From the NCBI GenBank assembly GCA_049682815.1, contig JBAUII010000078.1:1-64000 (forward strand): DNA of 64,000 bases, in the 5' to 3' direction. The DNA comes from DASWID01 sp049682815 (lineage in GTDB: Bacteria; Desulfobacterota_D; UBA1144; Nemesobacterales; CSP1-2). Shown here one piece after another: positions 42,495 through 50,998 of this stretch (the first letter of the stretch is position 1; each line of letters opens with the position of its first letter). A program made the translations under genes and the position numbers. The notes under the pieces are model-generated. The model was not told where the DNA came from. It ran no database searches and saw nothing but the letters and a program-made list of their open reading frames with translations.

Positions 42495-42588
42495 CAATAG
42501 ATCGGCACATTTGCCATGTAACAATGCTTTAAACGAAAAAACTCGGTTAGTTTGTTCAAATTCCAGTAGCATATGGCAGCCAATGGAT

Positions 42589-43245
42589 CTACGTCGAGAC
42601 CTTTCTTACGTATATATGTCTCGCAATTTCATCATCTATGGCAATATCTGTTTCTCCAGCTCTCAATACATATGCAGGTTGTTTTTGGTGGAGGACGATC
42701 TCCGCTCCAGGAATGATTCCCAGGTTGGTGAGTTGATGCAATCTTCTATGGTGCCTTGGTACTAAAAAGATTATCTTTACCCTATCTCCGGGAATTACTT
42801 TGGCGAGTGGAACGACAAATTCTTTGGTTTCCTCTTTAAAAATTCCGCAGCATTCTCCCGGAGGGATCGGCTTTTCATGTGGACAAAACCTGGGATGTCC
42901 AAGGAAAGCGCAAATGGATTCCGTGACCTCTGAACCGAGAATATGTTCAAGCTCACAGGCCGTAGAGTCCATTTCACTGGAGCCTACCTGGAGTATGTCT
43001 TTAAGAAGCTTCTCCGCTAGACGGTGACGCCTGACTATCATTTTCGCCCTCGCGTCGCCCATTATGGTAAGGCTTATTTTACCGTCAATATCACTTATAA
43101 GATCTGCTTCCAGAGCACATCTGATAGCTTTTTTCACGTCTTTATTCCAAGACCTTATGTAGATTGTTTCTTCGTCTTGGATGCCTTCCTCCCTGAGCTT
43201 CCAGATAAGCTCAAGCAGTTCATCGCTTTCTTCATCGTATTTCAT
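42589..43245 (-). CDS. DtxR/MntR-family metalloregulator with C-terminal FeoA domain
   Basis: 218 aa. N-terminal winged helix (LLELIWKLREEG... LEADLISDIDGKISLTIMGDARAKMIVRRHRLAEKLL), the DtxR metal-binding/dimerisation segment (STACELEHILGSEVTESICAFLGHPRFCPHEKPIPPGECC) and a FeoA/SH3-like C-terminus (LTNLGIIPGAEIVLHQKQPAYVLRAGETDIAIDDEIARHIYV). Iron-responsive repressor type. It is the last gene of a feoB-zinc ribbon-dtxR operon (ATGA overlap), so it likely senses iron and regulates this uptake operon. The FeoA domain may substitute for a separate feoA gene, which is absent here. Confidence 0.9.
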   Translation of the reverse strand: MKYDEESDELLELIWKLREEGIQDEETIYIRSWNKDVKKAIRCALEADLISDIDGKISLTIMGDARAKMIVRRHRLAEKLLKDILQVGSSEMDSTACELEHILGSEVTESICAFLGHPRFCPHEKPIPPGECCGIFKEETKEFVVPLAKVIPGDRVKIIFLVPRHHRRLHQLTNLGIIPGAEIVLHQKQPAYVLRAGETDIAIDDEIARHIYVRKVST

Positions 43246-43454
43246 GCTCTTCCCTCTTGTTTAAAGAATTTTTTTAGCCACAAAATAAGTCTTGACTCCT
43301 GGGGGAAGGAGTATCCGCATCTCGGGCAGCAGACCAACAGGCAGTCTCCTATACTTATCTGGCAGCTTATGCATCTTTCCCTTCCCTCTTCCTTATAAAA
43401 TTCCTCTCCACACAAGGGGCAGGAGATTAGATTCCGAGGCTCCACAGTATCCAA
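43242..43454 (-). CDS. Small zinc-ribbon protein between feoB and dtxR
   Basis: 70 aa from TTG 43454. Two double-Cys pairs, CPLCGEEFYKEEGRERCISC and CCPRCGYSFPQ, form one or two zinc ribbons. It overlaps the feoB 3' end by 28 bases and dtxR by four, so it is translationally coupled to both. It holds the place that FeoC has in other feo operons, but no homology to FeoC is visible. Confidence 0.75.
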   Translation of the reverse strand: MDTVEPRNLISCPLCGEEFYKEEGRERCISCQISIGDCLLVCCPRCGYSFPQESRLILWLKKFFKQEGRA

Positions 43455-45391
43455 TTCGTCATACCTCCCACAATAATGGCTATGAAAAGAACTATCGCGA
43501 CTATAATAAGGGCGGTTCTGAGCCCTTGTTCCTTTATAATGATTAGAAAGTTGGCAACACAGGGGACAAATAGCGTAATCGTAACAAGACTTACTAAAAC
43601 CTGATGGCTGCTCAAGTATCCGCCCTGTTGAAGATCGAAAAGACCGGCAGCACCGTAGTCTCTTCTCAGGAATCCGATTAAAAAGGCATTCGTAGCCTCT
43701 TTGGGAAGGTCAAGGAATTTTACTACGACCGGTGAAGCCAGATTTTGTAAAAATCCAAGAACCTTTAACCTATCCAAGACAAAAAGAATTATCGTTCCCA
43801 AGACAAACAGTGGGACCGCTTCTTTCAAATACCATTCGAGTCTCGCAACAGTCTTAATGATTACGTTACCAATCTGTGGAATCCTTATGGGCGGAACCTC
43901 AATGATAAGATCTCGGCTTTCTCCTTTTACGAAGTAAGAAGCAAGGAAGCCAACTGTAAAAAGAACAATACAAATTTCTACCCCCCAAAAGAAAATACCC
44001 CACCGAGGTAGAGTAGAAGCCATAGCAAACACCACAGCCAGCTGGGCCGAGCACGGGATTCCTACAGCCAGAAGAAATATCACAATTAGCCTTTCCTTTT
44101 TCGTCTCGAGCATCCTAGTGGTAAGGGTTGCCATTGTGTCACATCCCAGCCCCAGTACCATCGGGAGTACAACTTTTCCATTTAGACCCATTAACTTAAA
44201 CACCCTGTCAACCATAATGGCCAGCCTTGGGAGGTATCCGGAATCTTCGAGGATACTAAAAAAGATGAAAAATGTGCAGATTACGGGAAAGATTATTGCG
44301 AGCGAGTATGTCAGCGCCATAGTAATTATTCCAAAATCGCCTACGAGAAAATCAATCAATATCTTGTAGGGAATAATCTTGGGTATGGCTATTTTAAAAA
44401 AGGGGTTTATATATCCTTCAAAGACGGTTACCTCCAAGAAATCAACGAATGTTCCTGCCCCCAGTTTTCCCACAAAGAGGTATGCGAGGTAAAGTATTAG
44501 AATTAATATAGGGATCCCAAATAGAGGATGAGTCGATGTCCGTCCTAAAAGATCCAGGGTTCGGTTGTCTGATTTAAAAGAAGGAGTTGATACCTTCTGA
44601 ACGATTTCTCTTGCGAGCTCAAGCCTCTTCAGACCGATGAAATAGCTTATAGGATATTCCCTGGAGCCGAGCTTTGAGAGTGGATCAAGTCCGGCAATCG
44701 AGTCTAGCTTTTCTTTAGGAATTCTGCTAATAATGTTCTCATCCATGTTGCAGTCGCCTGATACAATAGAAAGACCTATAAATCTTGAGAAATGAGGGTT
44801 TGATAGAATTTTTTTCATTTCGTCTAACATTCCTTCTATAGCTTGAGAGTAAGAAACTCTCAGTTGAGGGATAGTCGAATTTACAAGTTCGTTCTTAATT
44901 CCTTCTATTCCTTTTCTTTCGATAGCCACAGTCGGAACGATAGGAACCCCAAGTTTCTGAGAGAGCTTTGCTATGTTAATGTCGACTCCTCTGTGTTGCG
45001 CTTCATCCATCATATTCAACACTATGAGTAGGGGAAGTCCCATTTCTGCAATCTGGGTTGTTATATACAGACCCCTCTCCAGGTTTTTAGCGTCTATAAC
45101 CTGAATTATAAAGTTAGCTTCACCTTCTAATAAAATATTTCTAACAACCCTTTCGTCTTCCGACGTCGGCGTCAGGCTATTAATCCCGGGCGTATCGATA
45201 AGAGAAATCGTTTCTGACCCGATTTTCATCTCTCCCGAGGTTATCTCGACCGTTGTTCCGGGATAATTTGAAACCGTAACGTATCTCTTGGTAAGCGAAC
45301 CAAAGAGTAAGCTCTTTCCGACATTTGGGTTACCAATTAGAGCAGCCTTCTTTGGATGAGCCGGGTTCTCAGACTTGGTTTTGTTAAACAT
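43427..45391 (-). CDS. feoB: Ferrous iron transporter FeoB
   Basis: 654 aa. G-protein domain: GNPNVGKSLLFGSLT (G1), YPGTTVE (G2), DTPGIN (G3), NMMDEA (G4). A GDI-like helical region follows, then two Gate motifs with membrane helices (GCDTMATLTTRMLETKKERLIVIFLLA; GIPCSAQLAVVFA) and PCVANFLIIIKEQG near the end. Imports Fe(II) across the inner membrane, which suits anaerobic conditions and large heme demand. Confidence 0.97.
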   Translation of the reverse strand: MFNKTKSENPAHPKKAALIGNPNVGKSLLFGSLTKRYVTVSNYPGTTVEITSGEMKIGSETISLIDTPGINSLTPTSEDERVVRNILLEGEANFIIQVIDAKNLERGLYITTQIAEMGLPLLIVLNMMDEAQHRGVDINIAKLSQKLGVPIVPTVAIERKGIEGIKNELVNSTIPQLRVSYSQAIEGMLDEMKKILSNPHFSRFIGLSIVSGDCNMDENIISRIPKEKLDSIAGLDPLSKLGSREYPISYFIGLKRLELAREIVQKVSTPSFKSDNRTLDLLGRTSTHPLFGIPILILILYLAYLFVGKLGAGTFVDFLEVTVFEGYINPFFKIAIPKIIPYKILIDFLVGDFGIITMALTYSLAIIFPVICTFFIFFSILEDSGYLPRLAIMVDRVFKLMGLNGKVVLPMVLGLGCDTMATLTTRMLETKKERLIVIFLLAVGIPCSAQLAVVFAMASTLPRWGIFFWGVEICIVLFTVGFLASYFVKGESRDLIIEVPPIRIPQIGNVIIKTVARLEWYLKEAVPLFVLGTIILFVLDRLKVLGFLQNLASPVVVKFLDLPKEATNAFLIGFLRRDYGAAGLFDLQQGGYLSSHQVLVSLVTITLFVPCVANFLIIIKEQGLRTALIIVAIVLFIAIIVGGMTNWILWSLGI

Positions 45392-45801
45392 TTATAGAGC
45401 GCGACTTGAACAATTAATTTTCAATTTTTATGACATACGTGCAAAAATAAGGCCAATCAGCTGGCTCATTCATTCCGGAAGCGTGGTTAGGGTCCAAGTG
45501 GAACATAAAGAGATATCGAGAGAATTGCGGTAAAAGTCGGTTTATTAGAATAGGAATTTCCTGTAGTTATTGGCTATGAAGTACATAGATTTGGCTGGGC
45601 ATTGGAACAAAAAAATTAAATTTGGATTTTCGAATTAAAGCTCTGACGAATTTATAAATGATAGGCTTATTCCCTGTCAATAGCCCCTTCTTTGTGATGT
45701 AAGATTTTAGGACATTTTACAACTCTAACATTTCAATCACATAAATACGTCTAAGCACAACAGGCGGCGAAATTTTCTGTTATTAAAAGCATTTTAGTCT
45801 C
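45392..45801. other. Intergenic region upstream of feoB
   Basis: 410 bases. Contains a -24/-12 element (45441-45455) facing feoB; no other gene or repeat is evident. Confidence 0.5.
45441..45455 (-). promoter_or_regulatory. Sigma-54 (-24/-12) promoter candidate
   Basis: Minus strand TGGCCTT-ATTT-TTGC followed by A, GG-N10-GC. Start near 45430, about 38 bases before feoB. Confidence 0.5.
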
Positions 45802-46269
45802 CTATTTTGCGTATGGAGTTGCAGACAACGGTTGAGGCGGTTTCAAATTAGCATCCTGACTAATAGGAGCTTTCTCAAGGTGTATCCGTTCTACTCTCTG
45901 TATCTTGTCATCTGCATCATAGTAGATAACAAATCTACCAGTTTCTTCCTTGCCAGCCACAGCTTCGACAGGCGTCCCGATTACTTCCCATAGTCCTAAT
46001 GTGAGTACATCCATCACACCGTGACCAATAGCTCTACCGGCTGATGGATCATTCCCTTTTACGATCAGATAAGTATCTACCCAATTACCGTCTTTATCTC
46101 TCATCTCTGCATCAGGCATCCCTACTTTGGCAATCACGAATGACCTCTCTGCGCCGTTATAGAAGACACTTGTATCCTTCTGTTCATTGCCGGAGAGTGC
46201 CATCCCGACAGAACATCCTGAACATAATATTACTAAAAGAATAACCCCAACTATTTTAAGGCGTCTCAT
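45802..46269 (-). CDS. Hypothetical lipoprotein
   Basis: 155 aa. Lipoprotein signal (VILLVILCSGC). The domain FVIAKVGMPDAEMRDKDGNWVDTYLIVKGNDP... RFVIYYDADDKIQRVERIHLEK resembles small BamE/SmpA-like or OmlA-like folds in which a G-x-P turn and a 'Y-D-x-x-x-x-v' strand recur; assignment is uncertain. GGAGG precedes the ATG. No operon partner is obvious. Confidence 0.7.
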   Translation of the reverse strand: MRRLKIVGVILLVILCSGCSVGMALSGNEQKDTSVFYNGAERSFVIAKVGMPDAEMRDKDGNWVDTYLIVKGNDPSAGRAIGHGVMDVLTLGLWEVIGTPVEAVAGKEETGRFVIYYDADDKIQRVERIHLEKAPISQDANLKPPQPLSATPYAK

Positions 46270-46571
46270 TTTGAACCTCCGAAGCTAGGTTTGGATTCCT
46301 CACATTAGTTATCCTAGCTTAGTATCCAAAAATCTTATCCTGACACTCCTGACAAAAGCCGGATATTCTGTACTCCCTCTCCGACATACCATCCTTGAAT
46401 TCACATCAACCTGAGTTCCTACTGTTGGGTTACCGACTTCCTGTGCGATAAGTTCCTGAATATAAGCACTAGCCGAGACCCCTCTGGTTTTGGCCGTCCG
46501 CGGAGCGGATTAATCATAAGAATCTAATTTGAAATCCACCCCAATACGGCTCAATCTGCTTTCGGTTTCAT
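46270..46571. other. Intergenic region without recognised features
   Basis: 302 bases with no reading frame, promoter or repeat that I can support, apart from the GGAGG site of the downstream lipoprotein gene. Confidence 0.4.
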
Positions 46572-46892
46572 TTACGCAGTGAGTTGCGGAAGGTCCAAGC
46601 ACTTCTTTTTACATCTGACTTTGCCGCTATCAAATGCCGAACACTGAGTAACATCATCGTATTCTCTGAAAGTGAAGATACTGGGCTCGAATTTCGCTGA
46701 AACAACCTTTTTTTTAAAAGGGCAGAAAAAGGTTTTCAGCACTAGTCGCTTCGATATTGAGATAGCTTCTGCCCCAAAGTAAACAAGAATGACTATCATG
46801 CCCAATAGAGCAATAAGCATTGCACCTACGGCATAAGGAGCCAATAATGCGATAAATATAACAGCAGCGATACCTTTCATAATTTGCATCAT
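46572..46892 (-). CDS. Small membrane protein with C-terminal Cys motif
   Basis: 106 aa from ATG 46892. The frame opens at 46919, but GGGAGG lies inside those nine extra codons and the -24/-12 element (46926-46940) predicts a transcript starting near 46914, so the downstream ATG is preferred. Two TM helices (GIAAVIFIALLAPYAVGAMLIALLGMIVILVYFGAEAI), then a soluble tail with CPFKKKVVSAKF, DVTQCSAF and CKKKCLDLP: five cysteines that could bind metal. Family not recognised. Confidence 0.65.
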   Translation of the reverse strand: MMQIMKGIAAVIFIALLAPYAVGAMLIALLGMIVILVYFGAEAISISKRLVLKTFFCPFKKKVVSAKFEPSIFTFREYDDVTQCSAFDSGKVRCKKKCLDLPQLTA

Positions 46893-46925
46893 CTTATTTA
46901 TTACCTCCCTGGTGTTCACTTAGTT

Positions 46926-46940
46926 GCAATTTAAATGCCA
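46926..46940 (-). promoter_or_regulatory. Sigma-54 (-24/-12) promoter, near consensus
   Basis: Minus strand TGGCATT-TAAA-TTGC followed by A. Start near 46914, about 22 bases before ATG 46892. Confidence 0.7.
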
Positions 46941-47321
46941 AATGAAAGCCTAGTTTTTATAATAATTTGTGTATGTTACGATACAGGCGCGGCGTCAACC
47001 TGTCAGATGTCAAATAAACTGACATTAAAGACTGACAAAGCGACGGAAGTACGATGGTACTTCGAGAAGAAAATTGACGATGCCTGCTTCTAATTTTCCA
47101 TAAAGCTCTCATCAAGGGTTAGCAGACTTCTGGAGAGTATAAAGCCATTGAGACCCCGCTTATTATTGATATAGGACTCGAAGATTTCGAAAACCTTTCC
47201 TATGAAAAAAAGGGGCGATCTATATCACCAATCACTCTTTGAATCAGTTGAATAAGTTAGGTTTATACATTGCAGCCGATTCATATTCAGCTAAGACATT
47301 GGGAATACGTTCATATTATAT

Positions 47322-47336
47322 TGGTATGAAATTTGC
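47322..47336 (+). promoter_or_regulatory. Sigma-54 (-24/-12) promoter candidate
   Basis: TGGTATG-AAAT-TTGC followed by A, GG-N10-GC. Start near 47348, about 330 bases upstream of ccmC. Confidence 0.55.
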
Positions 47337-47354
47337 AATCGTTTTAGTAGTCAA

Positions 47355-47636
47355 ATGATAATGAGAGGGAATAATACGGTAAGTGTTATTTTGATCCCAG
47401 TTACTTATTGGTGGATTCAGGAAGCGATGGCTGTTCATGGAACCTGGAAACGCTGTGAATCACCAGTTCGGGTTTTGCTATTCCTTCTCACTACGCCATC
47501 TATGATCGGCTTAATTAGGTCGGGTTCTGGGACGCGAGACGGAAGTTCAATAGAGTATTTGGGTTCTGCTTTGCAAGTTCTAATGACATCCGATATAATT
47601 GATTCGAAATCTATTCTGGGGTCTTTGAGTTTTTAG
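47355..47636 (+). CDS. Doubtful small protein in ccm leader
   Basis: 93-codon frame starting 7 bases after a predicted sigma-54 start and ending 41 bases before ccmC. No ribosome site and no recognised family; hydrophobic middle segment (VRVLLFLLTTPSMIGLI). It may be noncoding leader or a decayed gene. Confidence 0.2.
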   Translation: MIMRGNNTVSVILIPVTYWWIQEAMAVHGTWKRCESPVRVLLFLLTTPSMIGLIRSGSGTRDGSSIEYLGSALQVLMTSDIIDSKSILGSLSF

Positions 47637-47677
47637 TAGAAAAAGATTAAATAAAATAGATTTTACTCGGGTTAATC

Positions 47678-48337
47678 ATGAATCTCCTTTTAGCTCTGAC
47701 TTTTATATCAATGCTTGGTTCGCTCTATGCTTCATTTATTTACGCGCCGACCGAGAGGATCATGGGACCGATCCAAAAAATTTTTTATTTCCATATGGGA
47801 ACCGTTTGGGTCGCCACAATTTCATTTGTAATCGTGTTTGTTGCAAGTATACAGTATCTGAGAAAAGAAAGTCGCAACTGGGATATTCTGGCCTACTCTT
47901 CTGCTGAAATAGGGGTGGTTTTTATCACGCTTACGATAGTATCGGGTAGTATTTGGGCAAAACCAATCTGGGGGACCTGGTGGACTTGGGATCCGCAACT
48001 CACTACTACGTTTATTCTCTGGATTCTCTACATTGTTTATATGATAGTGCGTTCATCTGCGGGTAATGATATTAGGAAGGCAAAATTTGCCGCTGTTTTC
48101 GGGATTATCGCGTTTTTAGACTTGCCGCTTGTTTACATTTCGGCGAGAGTTATGCGTGGAATCTCCCCGGTTGTGTTTGGATCCCGTGGGGGTGGTATTG
48201 CGCCGGAGATGATGGTAGCATTGCTCGTTACACTAGTAGCTTTTACTTTTTTGTTCATCTTGATACTTAAGCATAGAGTAGAACTAGAAATCATGAAAGA
48301 TAATATCCTTAGGATTAGATTAATGGAGGCAAAGTAA
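47678..48337 (+). CDS. ccmC: Heme exporter/handling protein CcmC
   Basis: 219 aa, six TM helices. The tryptophan-rich heme-handling motif WGTWWTWDPQLTT, with flanking His residues (FYFHMGTVW and the later loop), is diagnostic. Loads heme onto CcmE in System I cytochrome c maturation. First gene of ccmCDEF; ccmA and ccmB are not in this window. Confidence 0.95.
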   Translation: MNLLLALTFISMLGSLYASFIYAPTERIMGPIQKIFYFHMGTVWVATISFVIVFVASIQYLRKESRNWDILAYSSAEIGVVFITLTIVSGSIWAKPIWGTWWTWDPQLTTTFILWILYIVYMIVRSSAGNDIRKAKFAAVFGIIAFLDLPLVYISARVMRGISPVVFGSRGGGIAPEMMVALLVTLVAFTFLFILILKHRVELEIMKDNILRIRLMEAK

Positions 48338-48343
48338 AAGCAG

Positions 48344-48487
48344 ATGTCTTATCTTTTCTGGTCGCAAGTAATTTTTTGGATTGTACTTTTGCTATATGTT
48401 TATTATCTTATTAGAAAAAACCATAACTTGAAAATTCAGTTAGAGTCTATCGAGTCTTCTCTGAATTCGAATGAAGGAAGTCGGTAG
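48344..48487 (+). CDS. ccmD: CcmD-like small membrane protein
   Basis: 47 aa, MSYLFWSQVIFWIVLLLYVY followed by a charged tail (LIRKNHNLKIQLESIES). One TM helix and a positively charged C-terminus in the ccmC-ccmE slot are the features of CcmD, which helps release holo-CcmE. Starts 6 bases after ccmC, with GGAGG in the ccmC end (in AATGGAGGCAAAG). Confidence 0.75.
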   Translation: MSYLFWSQVIFWIVLLLYVYYLIRKNHNLKIQLESIESSLNSNEGSR

Positions 48488-48517
48488 CTTATTTATTGCA
48501 GTGAGGACGGTTAATTG

Positions 48518-48931
48518 ATGCTAAAAGGAAAGACAAAATTCATAGTAGCAATCACTGTGATCGCAGTTGCTATAGCATACCTTGTTTACGGTGGCGTCAA
48601 TGATACGATGATCTACTATCTTACCGTTCAGGAATTGAAGGACAAGGTACCTTCAGTGTATAAGCAAAAAGTAAGGGTCTCGGGAAAGGTTGTTCCCGGA
48701 TCGATAAGGAATGAGATTGATGGAAGTCTAGAGTTTACGATTGCGGACGGGGAAGAAACATTGGATGTAAAGTATAAGGGAATAGTTCCGGATATATTTA
48801 AGGACGACGTCGAAGCGGTCGTTGAGGGTCTATATACACCGGATAACGTATTTGTGGCTAGTTTGTTGTTGGCCAAATGTCCCACCAAGTACGAATCCAC
48901 AGATTCTTTAAAAAGGTCTGAAAATATATAA
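48518..48931 (+). CDS. ccmE: Heme chaperone CcmE, CXXXY variant
   Basis: 137 aa from ATG 48518 (GAGGA upstream). One N-terminal TM helix, then the OB-fold domain (KVRVSGKVVPGSI... LEFTIADGEETLDVKYKGIVPDIFKDDVEAVVEGLY). The heme-binding site reads LLLAKCPTKYE: Cys replaces the usual His of HxxxY, giving CXXXY. This variant is known from archaea and Desulfovibrio, and those systems may lack classical CcmG/CcmH. It carries heme from CcmC to CcmF. Confidence 0.93.
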   Translation: MLKGKTKFIVAITVIAVAIAYLVYGGVNDTMIYYLTVQELKDKVPSVYKQKVRVSGKVVPGSIRNEIDGSLEFTIADGEETLDVKYKGIVPDIFKDDVEAVVEGLYTPDNVFVASLLLAKCPTKYESTDSLKRSENI

Positions 48932-48932
48932 A

Positions 48933-50933
48933 ATGGTCGAAACTGGAAGTATTTCTATATTTTTAGCTTTTATACTCTCCGTCTACGTGATATTTGCTTC
49001 GGTCGTTGGTGCGAAAACCAGAAGGAATGATTTAATCAAAAGTGCCGAGAACGGTTCACTTGCAGTCTGCTTTCTTCTAATCATAGCAGCCGTCTCGTTG
49101 ATACATGCTCTCCTGAATCTAGATTTCAGCCTTAAATATGTCGCCTTAAACGCCAGCAGCGATCTCTCTACTATTTACAGGATAACAGCATTGTGGGCGG
49201 GCCAGGCTGGATCCCTGCTTCTTTGGTGCCTAATACTCTCAGTATATACATCCCTTGTAGTAATTCAGAACAGGAGACGAGGCAGATTCACACCATTTGT
49301 TATCGCAACACTCGCTGCTGTTTCGACCTTCTTTGTATTTCTTATAGCCTTTGTCGAGAGTCCTTTTGAAAAGCTACCTTTCGTCGCCGAGGAGGGAAGG
49401 GGGCTAAACCCGATTCTGCAGAATGGCTACATGGCGATTCATCCTCTCACCTTATACCTCGGTTATGTCGGAGTCACAGTACCCTTTGCATTTGGGATGG
49501 GTGCTCTTCTGAGCGGCAAGTTGGATGACGAGTGGATAAGACAATGCAGAAAATGGGCATTGCTTGCATGGACATTCTTAAGCCTTGGTTTGTTGTTGGG
49601 TGCAAGGTGGGCCTACTTGGAACTCGGTTGGGGTGGCTATTGGGCATGGGATCCCGTGGAGAATGCCGCATTTATGCCATGGCTTGCCGGAACAGCGTTT
49701 GTTCACTCGGTAATGATTCAAGAAAAAAGGGGAATGCTGAAGAAGTGGAATTTATCGCTGATAATACTCACCTTTTTCCTGGCAATATTTGGCACCTTTG
49801 TTACCAGAAGCGGGATAATTTCCTCGGTTCATTCGTTTGCCCAGTCAGACATTGGCCCCTATTTTCTGGGTTTTATAGGTTTCATACTTATTTTCTCATT
49901 TGCAATGTTCACTCTTAGATTAGATGATCTTAAAAGCGATAATCATTTCGACTCTATTCTATCAAGAGAGAGCGCTTTCATATTTAACAACCTTCTTTTT
50001 CTGGGTGCCGCTTTTACCGTTTTCCTGGGAACAATATTCCCGATAATATCCGAACTAATTACGCGGAACAAGATTCTTGTTGGTCCCCCCTATTTTAATA
50101 AAGTGAATGTTCCGATCGGTTTAGTATTGATACTTCTGATGGGAATCGGTCCGTTAATTTCCTGGAGAAAGGCCTCAAAGGATAATTTAGTCAGGAATTT
50201 CACGTTTCCAGTAGCAATCGGAGTTCTGACATCTGTAATCTTATTCGTTTTCGGAATCAGACACATTTATGCTCTTATTTCTTTCGGCCTGTGCGCGTAT
50301 GTAACTGCAACCGTGTTTGTCGAATACTACAGAGGGATAAGAGTCCGAGTTAGAAGAGGGGAAAATTATTTGCGAGCCTTCGGGAGACTCGTATCCAAAA
50401 ACCGTAGGAGATACGGTGGCTACATAGTCCATCTCGGAGTTGTTTTGGTAGTGATCGGTATAACTGGCTCATCTGTTTTTGTTAAGCAAAAAGAGGCAAC
50501 ACTGAAACCAGGGGAATCCATGAGCGTTGGTGATTTTACTTTGAGCTTCGGTGATCTCAACCAGTATACGACAGATGCGAAACATGTGACAGCCGCTAGC
50601 CTCTCAGTATATAATGGCGAAAGAAAGATCGGAGCAATCGTTCCTGAAAAGAATGTGTATATTTACTCCGGAAATCGTGAGATCAATCAAGAAACTGAGG
50701 TTGCGATTCTCTCTTCATTTACACATGACCTCTATGTAATACTTTCAAGTTTTCAAGATGGTAGCGCTAGCTTCAGGGTTTTAATAAATCCAATGGTATC
50801 GTGGATCTGGGCCGGCGGCGTGGTTCTACTTTTGGGGGCAATCGTTACTATGTGGCCTACTCCCAGCAAAAAGGAACAGGAAGTACTTGTCAGATATAGT
50901 ATAGGATCAAAGGACAGGACGGCAGAAGTTTAG
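48933..50933 (+). CDS. ccmF: Cytochrome c heme lyase CcmF
   Basis: 666 aa, about 14-15 TM helices. The WWD domain WGGYWAWDPVENAAFMPWL and conserved His-bearing loops (VHSFAQSDIGPYFLG, YIVHLGVVLVVIG) are diagnostic. Attaches heme to CXXCH apocytochromes. Starts one base after ccmE. Confidence 0.96.
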   Translation: MVETGSISIFLAFILSVYVIFASVVGAKTRRNDLIKSAENGSLAVCFLLIIAAVSLIHALLNLDFSLKYVALNASSDLSTIYRITALWAGQAGSLLLWCLILSVYTSLVVIQNRRRGRFTPFVIATLAAVSTFFVFLIAFVESPFEKLPFVAEEGRGLNPILQNGYMAIHPLTLYLGYVGVTVPFAFGMGALLSGKLDDEWIRQCRKWALLAWTFLSLGLLLGARWAYLELGWGGYWAWDPVENAAFMPWLAGTAFVHSVMIQEKRGMLKKWNLSLIILTFFLAIFGTFVTRSGIISSVHSFAQSDIGPYFLGFIGFILIFSFAMFTLRLDDLKSDNHFDSILSRESAFIFNNLLFLGAAFTVFLGTIFPIISELITRNKILVGPPYFNKVNVPIGLVLILLMGIGPLISWRKASKDNLVRNFTFPVAIGVLTSVILFVFGIRHIYALISFGLCAYVTATVFVEYYRGIRVRVRRGENYLRAFGRLVSKNRRRYGGYIVHLGVVLVVIGITGSSVFVKQKEATLKPGESMSVGDFTLSFGDLNQYTTDAKHVTAASLSVYNGERKIGAIVPEKNVYIYSGNREINQETEVAILSSFTHDLYVILSSFQDGSASFRVLINPMVSWIWAGGVVLLLGAIVTMWPTPSKKEQEVLVRYSIGSKDRTAEV

Positions 50934-50998
50934 AAATTTCCTCTCTTTGCCATTTTAATCCTTTTATTGAATAGTTCCAGAAAGCTAGGAATGTCAAA

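Larger units (their letters stand above)
46893..47677. other. About 780-base region between small membrane protein and ccmC
   Basis: Contains outward -24/-12 elements at 46926-46940 (minus) and 47322-47336 (plus), and a doubtful reading frame (47355-47636). Between 47100 and 47230 one frame gives an open but startless stretch (EYKAIETPLIIDIGLEDF...), possibly a decayed coding remnant. Confidence 0.4.
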
